NCBI GenBank assembly: GCA_020686985.1
Contig: JAJEPU010000002.1
Span: 62,001-126,000 of the forward strand
Direction of reading: 5' to 3'
Source: Brotaphodocola catenula
Lineage (GTDB): Bacteria; Bacillota; Clostridia; Lachnospirales; Lachnospiraceae
DNA length: 64,000 nt
Numbering within the stretch: the stretch's first letter is position 1; every line of letters starts with the position of its first letter. The position numbers and the translations under genes are program-made. The notes under the pieces are model-generated. The model did not search any database and was not told the DNA's origin. It was given only the letters and a program-made list of their open reading frames with translations. Shown here piece by piece: positions 17,197 through 24,629 of the stretch.

Positions 17197-17583
17197 ATGA
17201 CAATCATAACGATCGGGATTGCCGGAATCACAGCGGTATTGCTTGCGGTGCAGATGAAAGGTGTAAAAGGCGAGTATGCGACGTATCTGGCAGTTGCAAC
17301 CGGATGTTTCCTGTTTTTCTACGGGATTACAAAACTTCAGACCGTTCTTGATGCCCTGCGCCGGGTGCAGGATTTTATTCAGATCAGTCCGCTTTATCTG
17401 GCGACTCTGCTCAAGATGACGGGAATCAGCTATGTGGCAGAGTTCTCCTCGGGGATCTGTCGGGATGCCGGATACGGGGCGATCGGAAAGCAGATTGAGA
17501 TCTTCGGAAAATTGTCGATTCTGGCAGTCAGCATGCCGATTGTGCTCGCTCTTCTTGAGACGTTGGAGCGGTTTCTATCATGA
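17197..17583 (+). CDS. spoIIIAD: Stage III sporulation protein AD
   Basis: This 128-residue integral membrane protein has about four hydrophobic helices, and its middle portion (YVAEFSSGICRDAGYGAIG) is highly conserved in SpoIIIAD. It is an inner-membrane component of the SpoIIIA channel. The start ATG at 17197 is preceded by AAGGGG. Its stop overlaps the spoIIIAE start (ATGA at 17580-17583), so translation of the two is coupled. Confidence 0.95.
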   Translation: MTIITIGIAGITAVLLAVQMKGVKGEYATYLAVATGCFLFFYGITKLQTVLDALRRVQDFIQISPLYLATLLKMTGISYVAEFSSGICRDAGYGAIGKQIEIFGKLSILAVSMPIVLALLETLERFLS

Positions 17584-18896
17584 GAGAGTGGACGGCATTG
17601 ACAGGATTAGTATTAGGATTGCGGAAGATTTTTCTCTTTTTGAGTTGTTGTGTTTTGTTTGGAGCTTTTGTTGGGGTCAGTTCGGCGCAGGCAAAATGTT
17701 ATGGGACAGAAAATTATGGGATAAAGCGAATTTGTGAGATTGATGGCAGACAAAATATAAGCCCCCATATAAGTCTAAATGTATGCCAAAACGTCAATCC
17801 TAATAGAATCGGTCTTAATGGGATGAAAATCGATCAGAACACCGATTTGGCGGAGCAGTGGCAGGAGATCGACCAGTTTCTAAAGCGAGAAAAACTTACT
17901 GGAAATGGAGCGTTCAGCTTTTCGGAGCTGATGAAAACGATTCTTGCGGGGGATAGCAGAGCGACGGGAAAAATGTTGATTGATGCCTTAAAACAGGGAG
18001 TCACTGGAAATATCGGCGAGGATTGGCAACTTGCAGGACAGCTTCTGGGGATTGGAATTGTCGGAGCTGTGTTTGTCACATTTTCAAATATCTTTTCGGA
18101 GAGTCAGATTTCCGATACTGGATTTTTTATGACGTATCTGCTGATGTTTGCCCTGCTTGTGACGTCCTTTCTTGAGAGTGTGCGATTCACCGGGCAGGTC
18201 TTGGAACAACAGATTGAATTTATGAAGGTGCTGATGCCGGCGTGTCTGATGGCGACCGCCTGGGCGGGAAGCGGGCTTACGGCAGTCGCATGGTATGAGG
18301 TAGTGTTTTTTCTGATTGCGATCGTCTCATGGCTCTACAAACATTTCTTTCTGCCTCTTGTGCAGATGTATCTGTTGATTAAGTTAGCGGGAAATCTTGG
18401 GAAAGAAGCGATGGTTTCTAAAATGACTGAACTGATGAAATCAGGAGTCCATCTCGGGGTGACATCGCTGTTTGCGCTAGTCATTGGATTTCAGCTGATT
18501 CAGGGCATGGTTCTGCCCTATGCGGATGCCGTGAAATCTGCCGGGATGTGGAAGATGCTTCAGGTGCTTCCGGGGATTGGAAATGGAATAGAGACAACAG
18601 CGAAACTTGTGTTCGGATCGGGCGTTTTGATTAAAAATACGATGGGAGCCGTTGCGATTTTTCTGCTTATTTTATTTAGTTTAAGCCCGATTCTTCGCCT
18701 TGGAATTTTGCTGATTTTTTATCGCCTGATTTCGGCGGTCTTGGAGCCTGTGGCGGATGCTCGTCTGACCGGATGCATCAGCACAGCGGGGGATGCTCAG
18801 AAAATGTTGCTGGAAATGCTCTTATCTGCGGTAGTCCTTTTTATTCTCACGATTGCGCTGATCTGCACCGGGACAAATGCGACGTATCTTGCGTAG
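17580..18896 (+). CDS. spoIIIAE: Stage III sporulation protein AE
   Basis: This 438-residue polytopic membrane protein has an N-terminal signal-like segment (about 12-38), a soluble region (about 40-150) with GNGAFSFSELMKTILAGD, and then about seven hydrophobic helices. Conserved pieces such as KHFFLPLVQMYLLIKLAGNL and LPGIGNGIETTAKLVFGSG identify it. It is the largest membrane subunit of the SpoIIIA complex. The start overlaps spoIIIAD by four bases. An unusual 126-base gap with a long inverted repeat follows before spoIIIAF. Confidence 0.95.
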   Translation: MREWTALTGLVLGLRKIFLFLSCCVLFGAFVGVSSAQAKCYGTENYGIKRICEIDGRQNISPHISLNVCQNVNPNRIGLNGMKIDQNTDLAEQWQEIDQFLKREKLTGNGAFSFSELMKTILAGDSRATGKMLIDALKQGVTGNIGEDWQLAGQLLGIGIVGAVFVTFSNIFSESQISDTGFFMTYLLMFALLVTSFLESVRFTGQVLEQQIEFMKVLMPACLMATAWAGSGLTAVAWYEVVFFLIAIVSWLYKHFFLPLVQMYLLIKLAGNLGKEAMVSKMTELMKSGVHLGVTSLFALVIGFQLIQGMVLPYADAVKSAGMWKMLQVLPGIGNGIETTAKLVFGSGVLIKNTMGAVAIFLLILFSLSPILRLGILLIFYRLISAVLEPVADARLTGCISTAGDAQKMLLEMLLSAVVLFILTIALICTGTNATYLA

Positions 18897-18910
18897 CAAG
18901 TTTGAATAAA

Positions 18911-18959
18911 TGCACATCGCATTCTTGTTACTTTAGTGATGAGTTAAACTCGATGTGCA
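18911..18959. repeat. Inverted repeat inside the spoIIIA operon
   Basis: TGCACATCG (18911-18919) and CGATGTGCA (18951-18959) are perfect 9-base complements around a 31-base loop in the spoIIIAE-spoIIIAF gap, with AAA/TTT-rich flanks. It could be an mRNA stability or processing hairpin. No T tract follows directly. Confidence 0.55.
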
Positions 18960-19022
18960 AAATTTGATAGAAATAGCGTGTAATAAATAAAAAGACGGAT
19001 TTATGGGCAGGAAAAAGGGGGG

Positions 19023-19838
19023 ATGATCACGGAAGGGCTGATGCGGGCAGTTTTTGAGTGGATACGTAATCTGACCGGATTTTTTCTGTTTATGTCTGTG
19101 ATGGATCATCTGATGCCGGAAAAGGCATATGCGTCCTACATACGACTTTTTTCGGGTATGGTTTTTATTCTTCTTGTTTTACAACCGATCACGGGAAATC
19201 GCAAATTGGAAGAGCGGATCGCGCAGTATTATGAGAGCAATCTTTTTCGCTATGAGACGGGAGAGTTGAGAGAAAATCTTCTCGGAGTCGAAGAAAAGCG
19301 GAGAACCCAGATGGTAAATCAATACGAGAGTGTACTCAGTCAGGAAATTTTTAAGATTGCTCAGGCGGACGGATTTGAGGTCAGAAATTGTCGGGTGAAA
19401 ATCAATCAGGATATGGACTCAGAACAGTTTGGAGAGGTGACAGGAGTCAGGGTAGAGGTTTGTTCTGTTCAGCCGGAGCAGAGTGCAGAGATAGACACAG
19501 AGCTTTCAAAGAATATGACAAAAAATGATGGAGCAGATAAATCAGAAATTCAGATTTCAAAGATTACAGTAGAAAACATAGAACATGCGGAAAATGCGGA
19601 GAATGTAGATAAGAAAGAGCGTGCGGGAAGCAGTGAAAACCAAAATAAAAATTTGAATAAAACTCAAGAAGAAAATCAAAAAACCATGCGGGGGGAGACT
19701 CTGGCGGAGGACGACACAGCAAGAGTGGTCTCTGGTCCGGTTTATCAGAAGATCGGGGAGCTGAGAAGCAGAATATCATCGTATTGTGGGGTGGAGGAGC
19801 AGGATGTGGAAATCGGAATTGTGGAAGCGGAAAGATAA
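19023..19838 (+). CDS. spoIIIAF: Stage III sporulation protein AF with a low-complexity insert
   Basis: This 271-residue protein has two N-terminal transmembrane helices (about 15-33 and 40-58) and a ring-building-motif-type soluble domain facing the intermembrane space. Bacillus subtilis SpoIIIAF has about 206 residues. The excess lies mainly in a Lys/Asn/Glu-rich stretch at about residues 155-235, which includes NIEHAENAENVDKKER, placed before the final conserved helix and strand (QKIGELRSRISSYCGV). The ATG at 19023 has AGGGGGG upstream. It overlaps spoIIIAG by 35 bases. Confidence 0.9.
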   Translation: MITEGLMRAVFEWIRNLTGFFLFMSVMDHLMPEKAYASYIRLFSGMVFILLVLQPITGNRKLEERIAQYYESNLFRYETGELRENLLGVEEKRRTQMVNQYESVLSQEIFKIAQADGFEVRNCRVKINQDMDSEQFGEVTGVRVEVCSVQPEQSAEIDTELSKNMTKNDGADKSEIQISKITVENIEHAENAENVDKKERAGSSENQNKNLNKTQEENQKTMRGETLAEDDTARVVSGPVYQKIGELRSRISSYCGVEEQDVEIGIVEAER

Positions 19839-20484
19839 ATGGCTGTTTGTGCTGACGATCGGGACAATTCTCTGTATTCTCGCGATTTCATCCGGAAAGC
19901 AGACAGGCAAAATGCAAAGCCTTCCATCGGGAGATGTTGCAAAAAGTCTGTTTTTAAAGAGTGACTCTTCTGTAACATCAGGAGCTGGTGGAACTGGTAG
20001 AGATACAAATCTTGCAGGCAGTCCGGTAGGTGCAACGTCTGAGGACGATCTTACCGTGTCATCGGTCTCATCAGGTTCTGTTACGCGGACGTATGAGCAA
20101 CAACTTGAGACGAGAGTCAAAAATATTTTAAAAAATGTGGATGGAGTAGGAAAAGTCGATGTGATGATCGCGCTGTATTCCTCATCGGAGAAGGTGATTC
20201 GCAGTGATACGAACAGCAGTGGGTCGCTGACCGAGGAGGCGGATTCCTCCGGCGGGACGAGAAGAAGTGAGAGCAGTGCGTACAGCACGACAACCATCAT
20301 GGAGGACAGCAACGGGAATTCTACCCCTGTCATTGAAAAGGAGGTCTATCCGGAGATTTCAGGGATTGTGATCAGCGCTGAGGGTGGGGATGATCCGAAA
20401 GTCCGCTCGGAGATTTCAACGGCGATGGAAGCATTATTTGGACTGCCCGCCCACAAGATCAAAGTCTTGAAGCGAGCCGGGTAA
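19804..20484 (+). CDS. spoIIIAG: Stage III sporulation protein AG
   Basis: This 226-residue protein has one N-terminal membrane helix (about 10-30), a Ser/Gly-rich linker and a C-terminal ring-building domain (about 85-225, with LETRVKNILKNVDGVGKVDVMI). In Bacillus subtilis SpoIIIAG forms a 30-fold ring between the two sporangial membranes. The ATG at 19804 follows GGAGGAG at 19793-19799 and lies inside the end of spoIIIAF; a GTG at 19786 is possible. It ends the operon, since a strong terminator follows after eight bases. The usual next gene, spoIIIAH, is 8.3 kb away. Confidence 0.92.
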   Translation: MWKSELWKRKDKWLFVLTIGTILCILAISSGKQTGKMQSLPSGDVAKSLFLKSDSSVTSGAGGTGRDTNLAGSPVGATSEDDLTVSSVSSGSVTRTYEQQLETRVKNILKNVDGVGKVDVMIALYSSSEKVIRSDTNSSGSLTEEADSSGGTRRSESSAYSTTTIMEDSNGNSTPVIEKEVYPEISGIVISAEGGDDPKVRSEISTAMEALFGLPAHKIKVLKRAG

Positions 20485-20492
20485 AAGAATTT

Positions 20493-20539
20493 GCGAAAAA
20501 CCGCTTTCCGGAGGATTTTTCCGGAGAGCGGTTTTTCGC
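20493..20539. terminator. Strong bidirectional terminator after spoIIIAG
   Basis: A 19-base stem (20493-20511 with 20521-20539, one G-T wobble) has a 9-base loop, and runs of five A and five T lie inside the stem arms. It can serve spoIIIAG on the forward strand and the PTS operon on the reverse strand. Confidence 0.9.
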
Positions 20540-20605
20540 TATGGCTTTTTTATACAGAAAGGTTTTGGGATTGGTTAGTAGTTTGGTGAGATGAGGGTGA
20601 TAATT

Positions 20606-21013
20606 TTACTCATCCTCATCGTTTGCCACAGCATTGTACTCATTTACATAGATCAGATGACTTCTGGATTCTTCCACGATATTTCGCACGGTTTCAGCGG
20701 TCAGAGGCATGTCCTGAGGCTGTAAAACCAGGCTCAAAGCACAGGGAAGATTGATTCCGCAGATCAGATGACGATGATCGTTTGTGTACGGGCAGAACTG
20801 CTGGTTCACACTGCCACCTAACATATCCGTCATTATCACGACCTCATCCTCCGGGTCGAATGAGTCAAAGATTTCCTTGATCTGGGATGGGAGATCGGTG
20901 TCATCCATATAGGCGCTGATGTCAATGATGCCGTCCATGGAGGTAAGAAAATTTAAGGTGTCTTTCAGACCATGGGCCAGTAAATGATGGGAGGCGATAA
21001 TATATTTTCTCAT
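20606..21013 (-). CDS. PTS mannose-family EIIA component
   Basis: This 135-residue cytosolic phosphotransfer protein accepts phosphate from HPr on His9 (ASHHLLAHGL) and passes it to the IIB protein. The IIA-man fold is supported by the EVVIMTDMLGGSVNQQF segment (family: DLxGGSP/SxxN). It is the last gene of a reverse-strand operon, after the ceramidase-like gene, with IIB, IIC and IID further upstream. The C-terminus is acidic (NDEDE). It ends 66 bases from the bidirectional terminator at 20493-20539. Confidence 0.88.
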   Translation of the reverse strand: MRKYIIASHHLLAHGLKDTLNFLTSMDGIIDISAYMDDTDLPSQIKEIFDSFDPEDEVVIMTDMLGGSVNQQFCPYTNDHRHLICGINLPCALSLVLQPQDMPLTAETVRNIVEESRSHLIYVNEYNAVANDEDE

Positions 21014-21115
21014 AGCGCTTCTCCTTGTAATTCGTAATGATATTCAAATAATACTTATAATACTTAAAAACACACAATTACGTTTCACTGATATAACGGA
21101 AAAATGGGGAGATTA

Positions 21116-22339
21116 TTACAGAGATTGGATCAAATGATCCACATAAAGCTCTGCCTCTCCCTGTGGGAACGGGGTCTGCATGCTTTCATAGCCCTTTCCG
21201 AATTCCTCTTTCTCCACGATATAACCGGCACTGTAATTTGCGTAGCCCCAAACGATGCGCATAGGAGCCTCAAAATGTTTCTTGATTTCCATTCCGAATG
21301 TGGAGAACAGTTCTCCCGGAATCGTGATGATCTCCAGATCACCGAGATGGAAGATTACGGAGCGAAGCGTTACATTGACACCGCCAGATGCAATTTTTCT
21401 CTTTAAATGGCGGACACCGGACCAGAGAAGCTTCTTATCGTCCTCGGTCACTGCATTTGCCAGTTTCTCCTCGTCCTCTGCCAGCTGTGCCTTCATCGCA
21501 TCGAGATCGTAGGTCTGATGGATTGTGTACTCGGTTGTCTTGACGGAATCCACTTTTAATTCCATCGGAGTTTCGGTTTCTGCAAAGACATCTACCTGTT
21601 TCATGACCTCATCGCGGACACGCCACAGCTCATTCTCGTCGTTTCCTTTGCGGTACTGGCGGTTGCCCATATCTCCGCAGGCCCCCTGCATGGTGATGAA
21701 GATCGTGTTGTATTTTGCGTCGAGTGCTTTTCCGATATTACCGAGAAGGTCGGAGCTGATCTTCATGTTGTGGATGCCGAGAACGGTTGGATGGCAGGTG
21801 AACTGGAACATACCGGCAACGACATGGTTCTCGTTGCGGAAGAGGATCATGTTGATGTCCTTGTCGCTTGGCTTGTCGAGGTAATTGCGGTTTCCGTAGA
21901 CACCGTTTACTGTGCCTTTTACCATATAAGGGGTTACCTCCAAAAAGCCACGGTCAAAACATTCGTCCACAGCGTCGAAGAGCTGTTTCATCACGATTTC
22001 GCGGTAAACGGCCTTGCGGTGGTTTCTGTCCTCGCCCTCGTCCTCAAAACTGATGTCAGGACCTGAATGTGTGTGGATTGTTCCGATGATGATATTTTCC
22101 CTTGGAACGGAATATTTTCCGGCGAGAACCGTGCGGGCGTAGTCGGAAATCGGCTCCTCCAACCGGCACAGATCCAGAGTGGACCATATAAAAATCTCCC
22201 CGTCAATGCGCAGAACCAGAGTTCTGCAATAAAGCTCATCTAAAACCCCGATGGATTTCCCGGTTCTCATCGCGTAACCGCGCATGTACATGGGAAATGG
22301 AGGTGTAATGACGCGTTTGGCTGTACTTACTTCAACCAT
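21116..22339 (-). CDS. Cytosolic neutral/alkaline ceramidase-fold hydrolase
   Basis: This 407-residue protein matches the N-terminal catalytic domain of neutral/alkaline non-lysosomal ceramidases, which cleave amide bonds with one zinc ion. Likely zinc ligands are conserved: H89/H91 in IHTHSGPD, H183 in FTCHPTVLG, E343 in PGELFST, and a Tyr in the NYSAGYIVEKEE segment. The catalytic Ser of the family hexapeptide GDVSPN is absent; the matching place reads GDMGNR (about 222-227). It has no signal peptide and no C-terminal immunoglobulin-like domain, so it should act in the cytosol. Its place between PTS IID and IIA suggests action on a phosphorylated product of the transporter. The true substrate is unknown. 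Confidence 0.82.
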   Translation of the reverse strand: MVEVSTAKRVITPPFPMYMRGYAMRTGKSIGVLDELYCRTLVLRIDGEIFIWSTLDLCRLEEPISDYARTVLAGKYSVPRENIIIGTIHTHSGPDISFEDEGEDRNHRKAVYREIVMKQLFDAVDECFDRGFLEVTPYMVKGTVNGVYGNRNYLDKPSDKDINMILFRNENHVVAGMFQFTCHPTVLGIHNMKISSDLLGNIGKALDAKYNTIFITMQGACGDMGNRQYRKGNDENELWRVRDEVMKQVDVFAETETPMELKVDSVKTTEYTIHQTYDLDAMKAQLAEDEEKLANAVTEDDKKLLWSGVRHLKRKIASGGVNVTLRSVIFHLGDLEIITIPGELFSTFGMEIKKHFEAPMRIVWGYANYSAGYIVEKEEFGKGYESMQTPFPQGEAELYVDHLIQSL

Positions 22340-22444
22340 ATGATAAATCTCCCCTCAGTGCCTGAGTGATTGTTCAGGTCAAATTTGTTGATTGTTATGT
22401 GTGTATCCATTGATTTTTGAAATGTGATTTTCGATGAATGAAGA

Positions 22445-22482
22445 ACGGCTCTGCCTGCCGGATAAAGACAGGGCAGAACCGT
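22445..22482 (-). repeat. Intercistronic hairpin between IID and the ceramidase-like gene
   Basis: ACGGCTCTGCC (22445-22455) pairs with GGCAGAACCGT (22472-22482), with one mismatch. On the reverse strand no clean T tract follows, so it could act as an attenuator or an mRNA-processing hairpin that sets different levels for transporter and enzyme. Confidence 0.5.
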
Positions 22483-22519
22483 CATTTTGTCATTTATGGA
22501 TATTATCGGTTATGATCTG

Positions 22520-23353
22520 TTAAGCCAGAATTCCGAGTGCAGAGCAGATCATCGAGAAGACGATCACGATGAGGATCAGGGTGGTGATCTTCATGCCTTT
22601 CTTTCCGAGGAGCTTGTACAGAACAAGGACAGTGGCAACAGAGATCATCGAAGGCATGATCTTATCCAACAGATCTGCGACTGCCAGATTGACATCGCCC
22701 ATCTGGAATGCCAGAGGTGTCTTTGCCGTTACAACCGTAGCGGACAGAGCGCCGACAACAGTCAGACCGAGAACAGAAGCTGCATCTGTGATACGAGCCA
22801 GTTTTCCGCCGACCTTGGTGATCAGTTTGGTACCTTCGCGGTATCCGATCCACATCAGCTGAGTACGGATGCCGATGAAGATAAGGTTTACAATGAGCCA
22901 CAGGATGACGCCGATCGGGTTGCCCTCAAGAGCCATATATCCTGCGATCGAGCCCATGATCGTCGGAAGCAGTGTCCAGAACAGCGTATCACCGATACCT
23001 GCCAAGGGTCCCATCAGGCTGACCTTGATGTTCTGTACCGCATCGAGGGAGGAGATTCCCTCTTTATCCTCGAGAGCCAGAGTAGCACCGAGAACGATGT
23101 TTGCGAGCCACGGCATCGTGTTGAAGTACTTAAAGTGGTTGTTCAATGCCTCAACATACTCGTCATCATCCTTGTAGATCTTGCGCAGGAGAGGTCCGAT
23201 ACCGAAAACAACAGCGGGAGCGAGCTGGGTATCGTAGTTAAAGGTTGTTACTGCCATTAAGGACCAGCGAATAGCACCTTTCACACAGTCTTTTTTTGTT
23301 AAAACGGGAGCTTTCTCCATTCCTTCATTCTTTTCCATAATCTCATTATTCAT
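22520..23353 (-). CDS. PTS mannose-family EIID component
   Basis: This 277-residue membrane subunit is found only in mannose-family PTS permeases. Its conserved features are present: KGAIRWSLMAVTTFNYD near the N-terminus, FFNTMPWLA-like FKYFNTMPWLANIVLG, SLMGPLAGIGDTLFW in the middle, and C-terminal membrane helices. The start at ATG 23353 follows AGGAGG and lies inside the last codons of IIC (8-base overlap), so the two are translationally coupled. With IIC it forms the sugar channel. Confidence 0.94.
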   Translation of the reverse strand: MNNEIMEKNEGMEKAPVLTKKDCVKGAIRWSLMAVTTFNYDTQLAPAVVFGIGPLLRKIYKDDDEYVEALNNHFKYFNTMPWLANIVLGATLALEDKEGISSLDAVQNIKVSLMGPLAGIGDTLFWTLLPTIMGSIAGYMALEGNPIGVILWLIVNLIFIGIRTQLMWIGYREGTKLITKVGGKLARITDAASVLGLTVVGALSATVVTAKTPLAFQMGDVNLAVADLLDKIMPSMISVATVLVLYKLLGKKGMKITTLILIVIVFSMICSALGILA

Positions 23354-24116
23354 CTTCAAGTCCTCCTGCAAATCCTACATTTTCCTTTGCTTCCTCATCC
23401 ATATAGAACTTGTAAGCCAGTGCGACACCAAGGAATGCGATACCAAGAATCGGAACGCCCATGTATGCGCTGAGTACAAAACCGATCAGAATGTAGTTGA
23501 AATATTTCTTTGCCGGCATGTAGTGGAGCAACATTGCAATACCAAGACCCGGAAGGAGTTTTCCGGCTACGGACAGACCACCTGTTACCCAGGCCGGAAG
23601 GACATCGAGAATTGCCTGAACCAGAGGAGCACCGGCAGTCAGAGCAACTGCGGTCGGGAATGCCATGAAGACTGCTACCATGATCGGGCAGAGGTAGAGG
23701 ATCGCATACATTTTGCCAAACTGTTTCTCATTTGCATACTTCTGAGATTTCTGTGCGATGAAGGAGTTGCAGATCTTGTATAAAACGTCCATCTGCACGC
23801 CGAGCATACCAACAGGAAGACCAATCGTCATACCAACTTCCGGTCCCTGTCCGGTTGTCTTTGCGAACGCACAGGCGATAATCGTCGCAACGCCGTAATC
23901 CGGTACGGAAGAACCACCAAGAGCAGCAACACCCAAGGACATCAGTGTGAATGTACCACCGATGTAGAGACCACTGTTCATATCACCGAGGATCAGTCCA
24001 CACAGGAAACCGACGATAACTGGTCTTGCGTGTGTCAGTGACAATCCACGACGGTCAACGTTGATCTCAGCAGCCACCAGAACAAGCAGTATAATTTGTA
24101 AAGCGCTTAATTGCAT
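23346..24116 (-). CDS. PTS mannose/sorbose-family EIIC component
   Basis: This 256-residue polytopic membrane protein is the substrate-translocating subunit. Family marks include LTHARPVIVGFLCGLILGD, GLYIGGTFTLMSLGVAALGGSSVPDYGVAT (read as two adjacent conserved segments) and GLPVGMLGVQMDV. It lies 18 bases after IIB and overlaps IID. The sugar cannot be deduced from sequence. Mannose-family systems carry hexoses, amino sugars, uronic-acid disaccharides and also glycated amino acids (fructoselysine, glucoselysine). Confidence 0.94.
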   Translation of the reverse strand: MQLSALQIILLVLVAAEINVDRRGLSLTHARPVIVGFLCGLILGDMNSGLYIGGTFTLMSLGVAALGGSSVPDYGVATIIACAFAKTTGQGPEVGMTIGLPVGMLGVQMDVLYKICNSFIAQKSQKYANEKQFGKMYAILYLCPIMVAVFMAFPTAVALTAGAPLVQAILDVLPAWVTGGLSVAGKLLPGLGIAMLLHYMPAKKYFNYILIGFVLSAYMGVPILGIAFLGVALAYKFYMDEEAKENVGFAGGLEDE

Positions 24117-24134
24117 AACAATTCCCCCCTTTTG

Positions 24135-24620
24135 TTATTTCAGAAATTCATCCATCGAAATTTCTGCATCAGCAGGTACATACTGTGCATACATTTTGGT
24201 TCCACTTGCCTTTAACTTCTTGTAAGCCTCGATGTCATCCGGCTTTGCAAAGGCTCTCTGGGAAATCTTCACAGCTTCCTCGCCCTCCGCAGGCTTTACA
24301 GTTCCGCCGACTACCAGCTCCGGAACCCTTACACCGATCTCGGTAAGTTTAACCAGAGTTTCCGGCTTCTTGACCAGAACAAATACGGTGTGATCGTTGT
24401 ACTTTCCGGCCTTGAAGTTGTTCAGTGCGGTCTCTTCAGTGATGATGGAGATTGCCATGCCGGTAGGTCTGGCAAGCTTCATACTCGCTTTGGTCAGCTC
24501 ATTGTTGGCAACTGTGTCGTCGATGATCATGATGCGCTGTGCACCAGAACGACCAGCCCACTGTGTTGCCACAATGCCGTGAAGAAGACGGTTATCAATT
24601 CTTGCAAGTACAATACCCAT
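24135..24620 (-). CDS. PTS mannose/fructose/sorbose-family EIIB component
   Basis: This 161-residue cytosolic protein transfers phosphate from IIA to the incoming sugar. The phosphorylated His14 lies in RIDNRLLHGIVATQW, the family signature. The start ATG at 24620 is 9 bases after the stop of the LevR-like regulator gene, with an AGGAGG ribosome binding site. It therefore appears to be cotranscribed with the regulator, and no promoter space exists between them. Confidence 0.95.
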   Translation of the reverse strand: MGIVLARIDNRLLHGIVATQWAGRSGAQRIMIIDDTVANNELTKASMKLARPTGMAISIITEETALNNFKAGKYNDHTVFVLVKKPETLVKLTEIGVRVPELVVGGTVKPAEGEEAVKISQRAFAKPDDIEAYKKLKASGTKMYAQYVPADAEISMDEFLK

Positions 24621-24629
24621 ATTTACCTC

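Noticed and set aside
24080-24120. AAGCGCTTAA near the IIC start considered as a catabolite-response element
   Set aside because: It does not fit the 14-base cre pattern with central CG at the right place, and it lies inside the operon rather than at its promoter.
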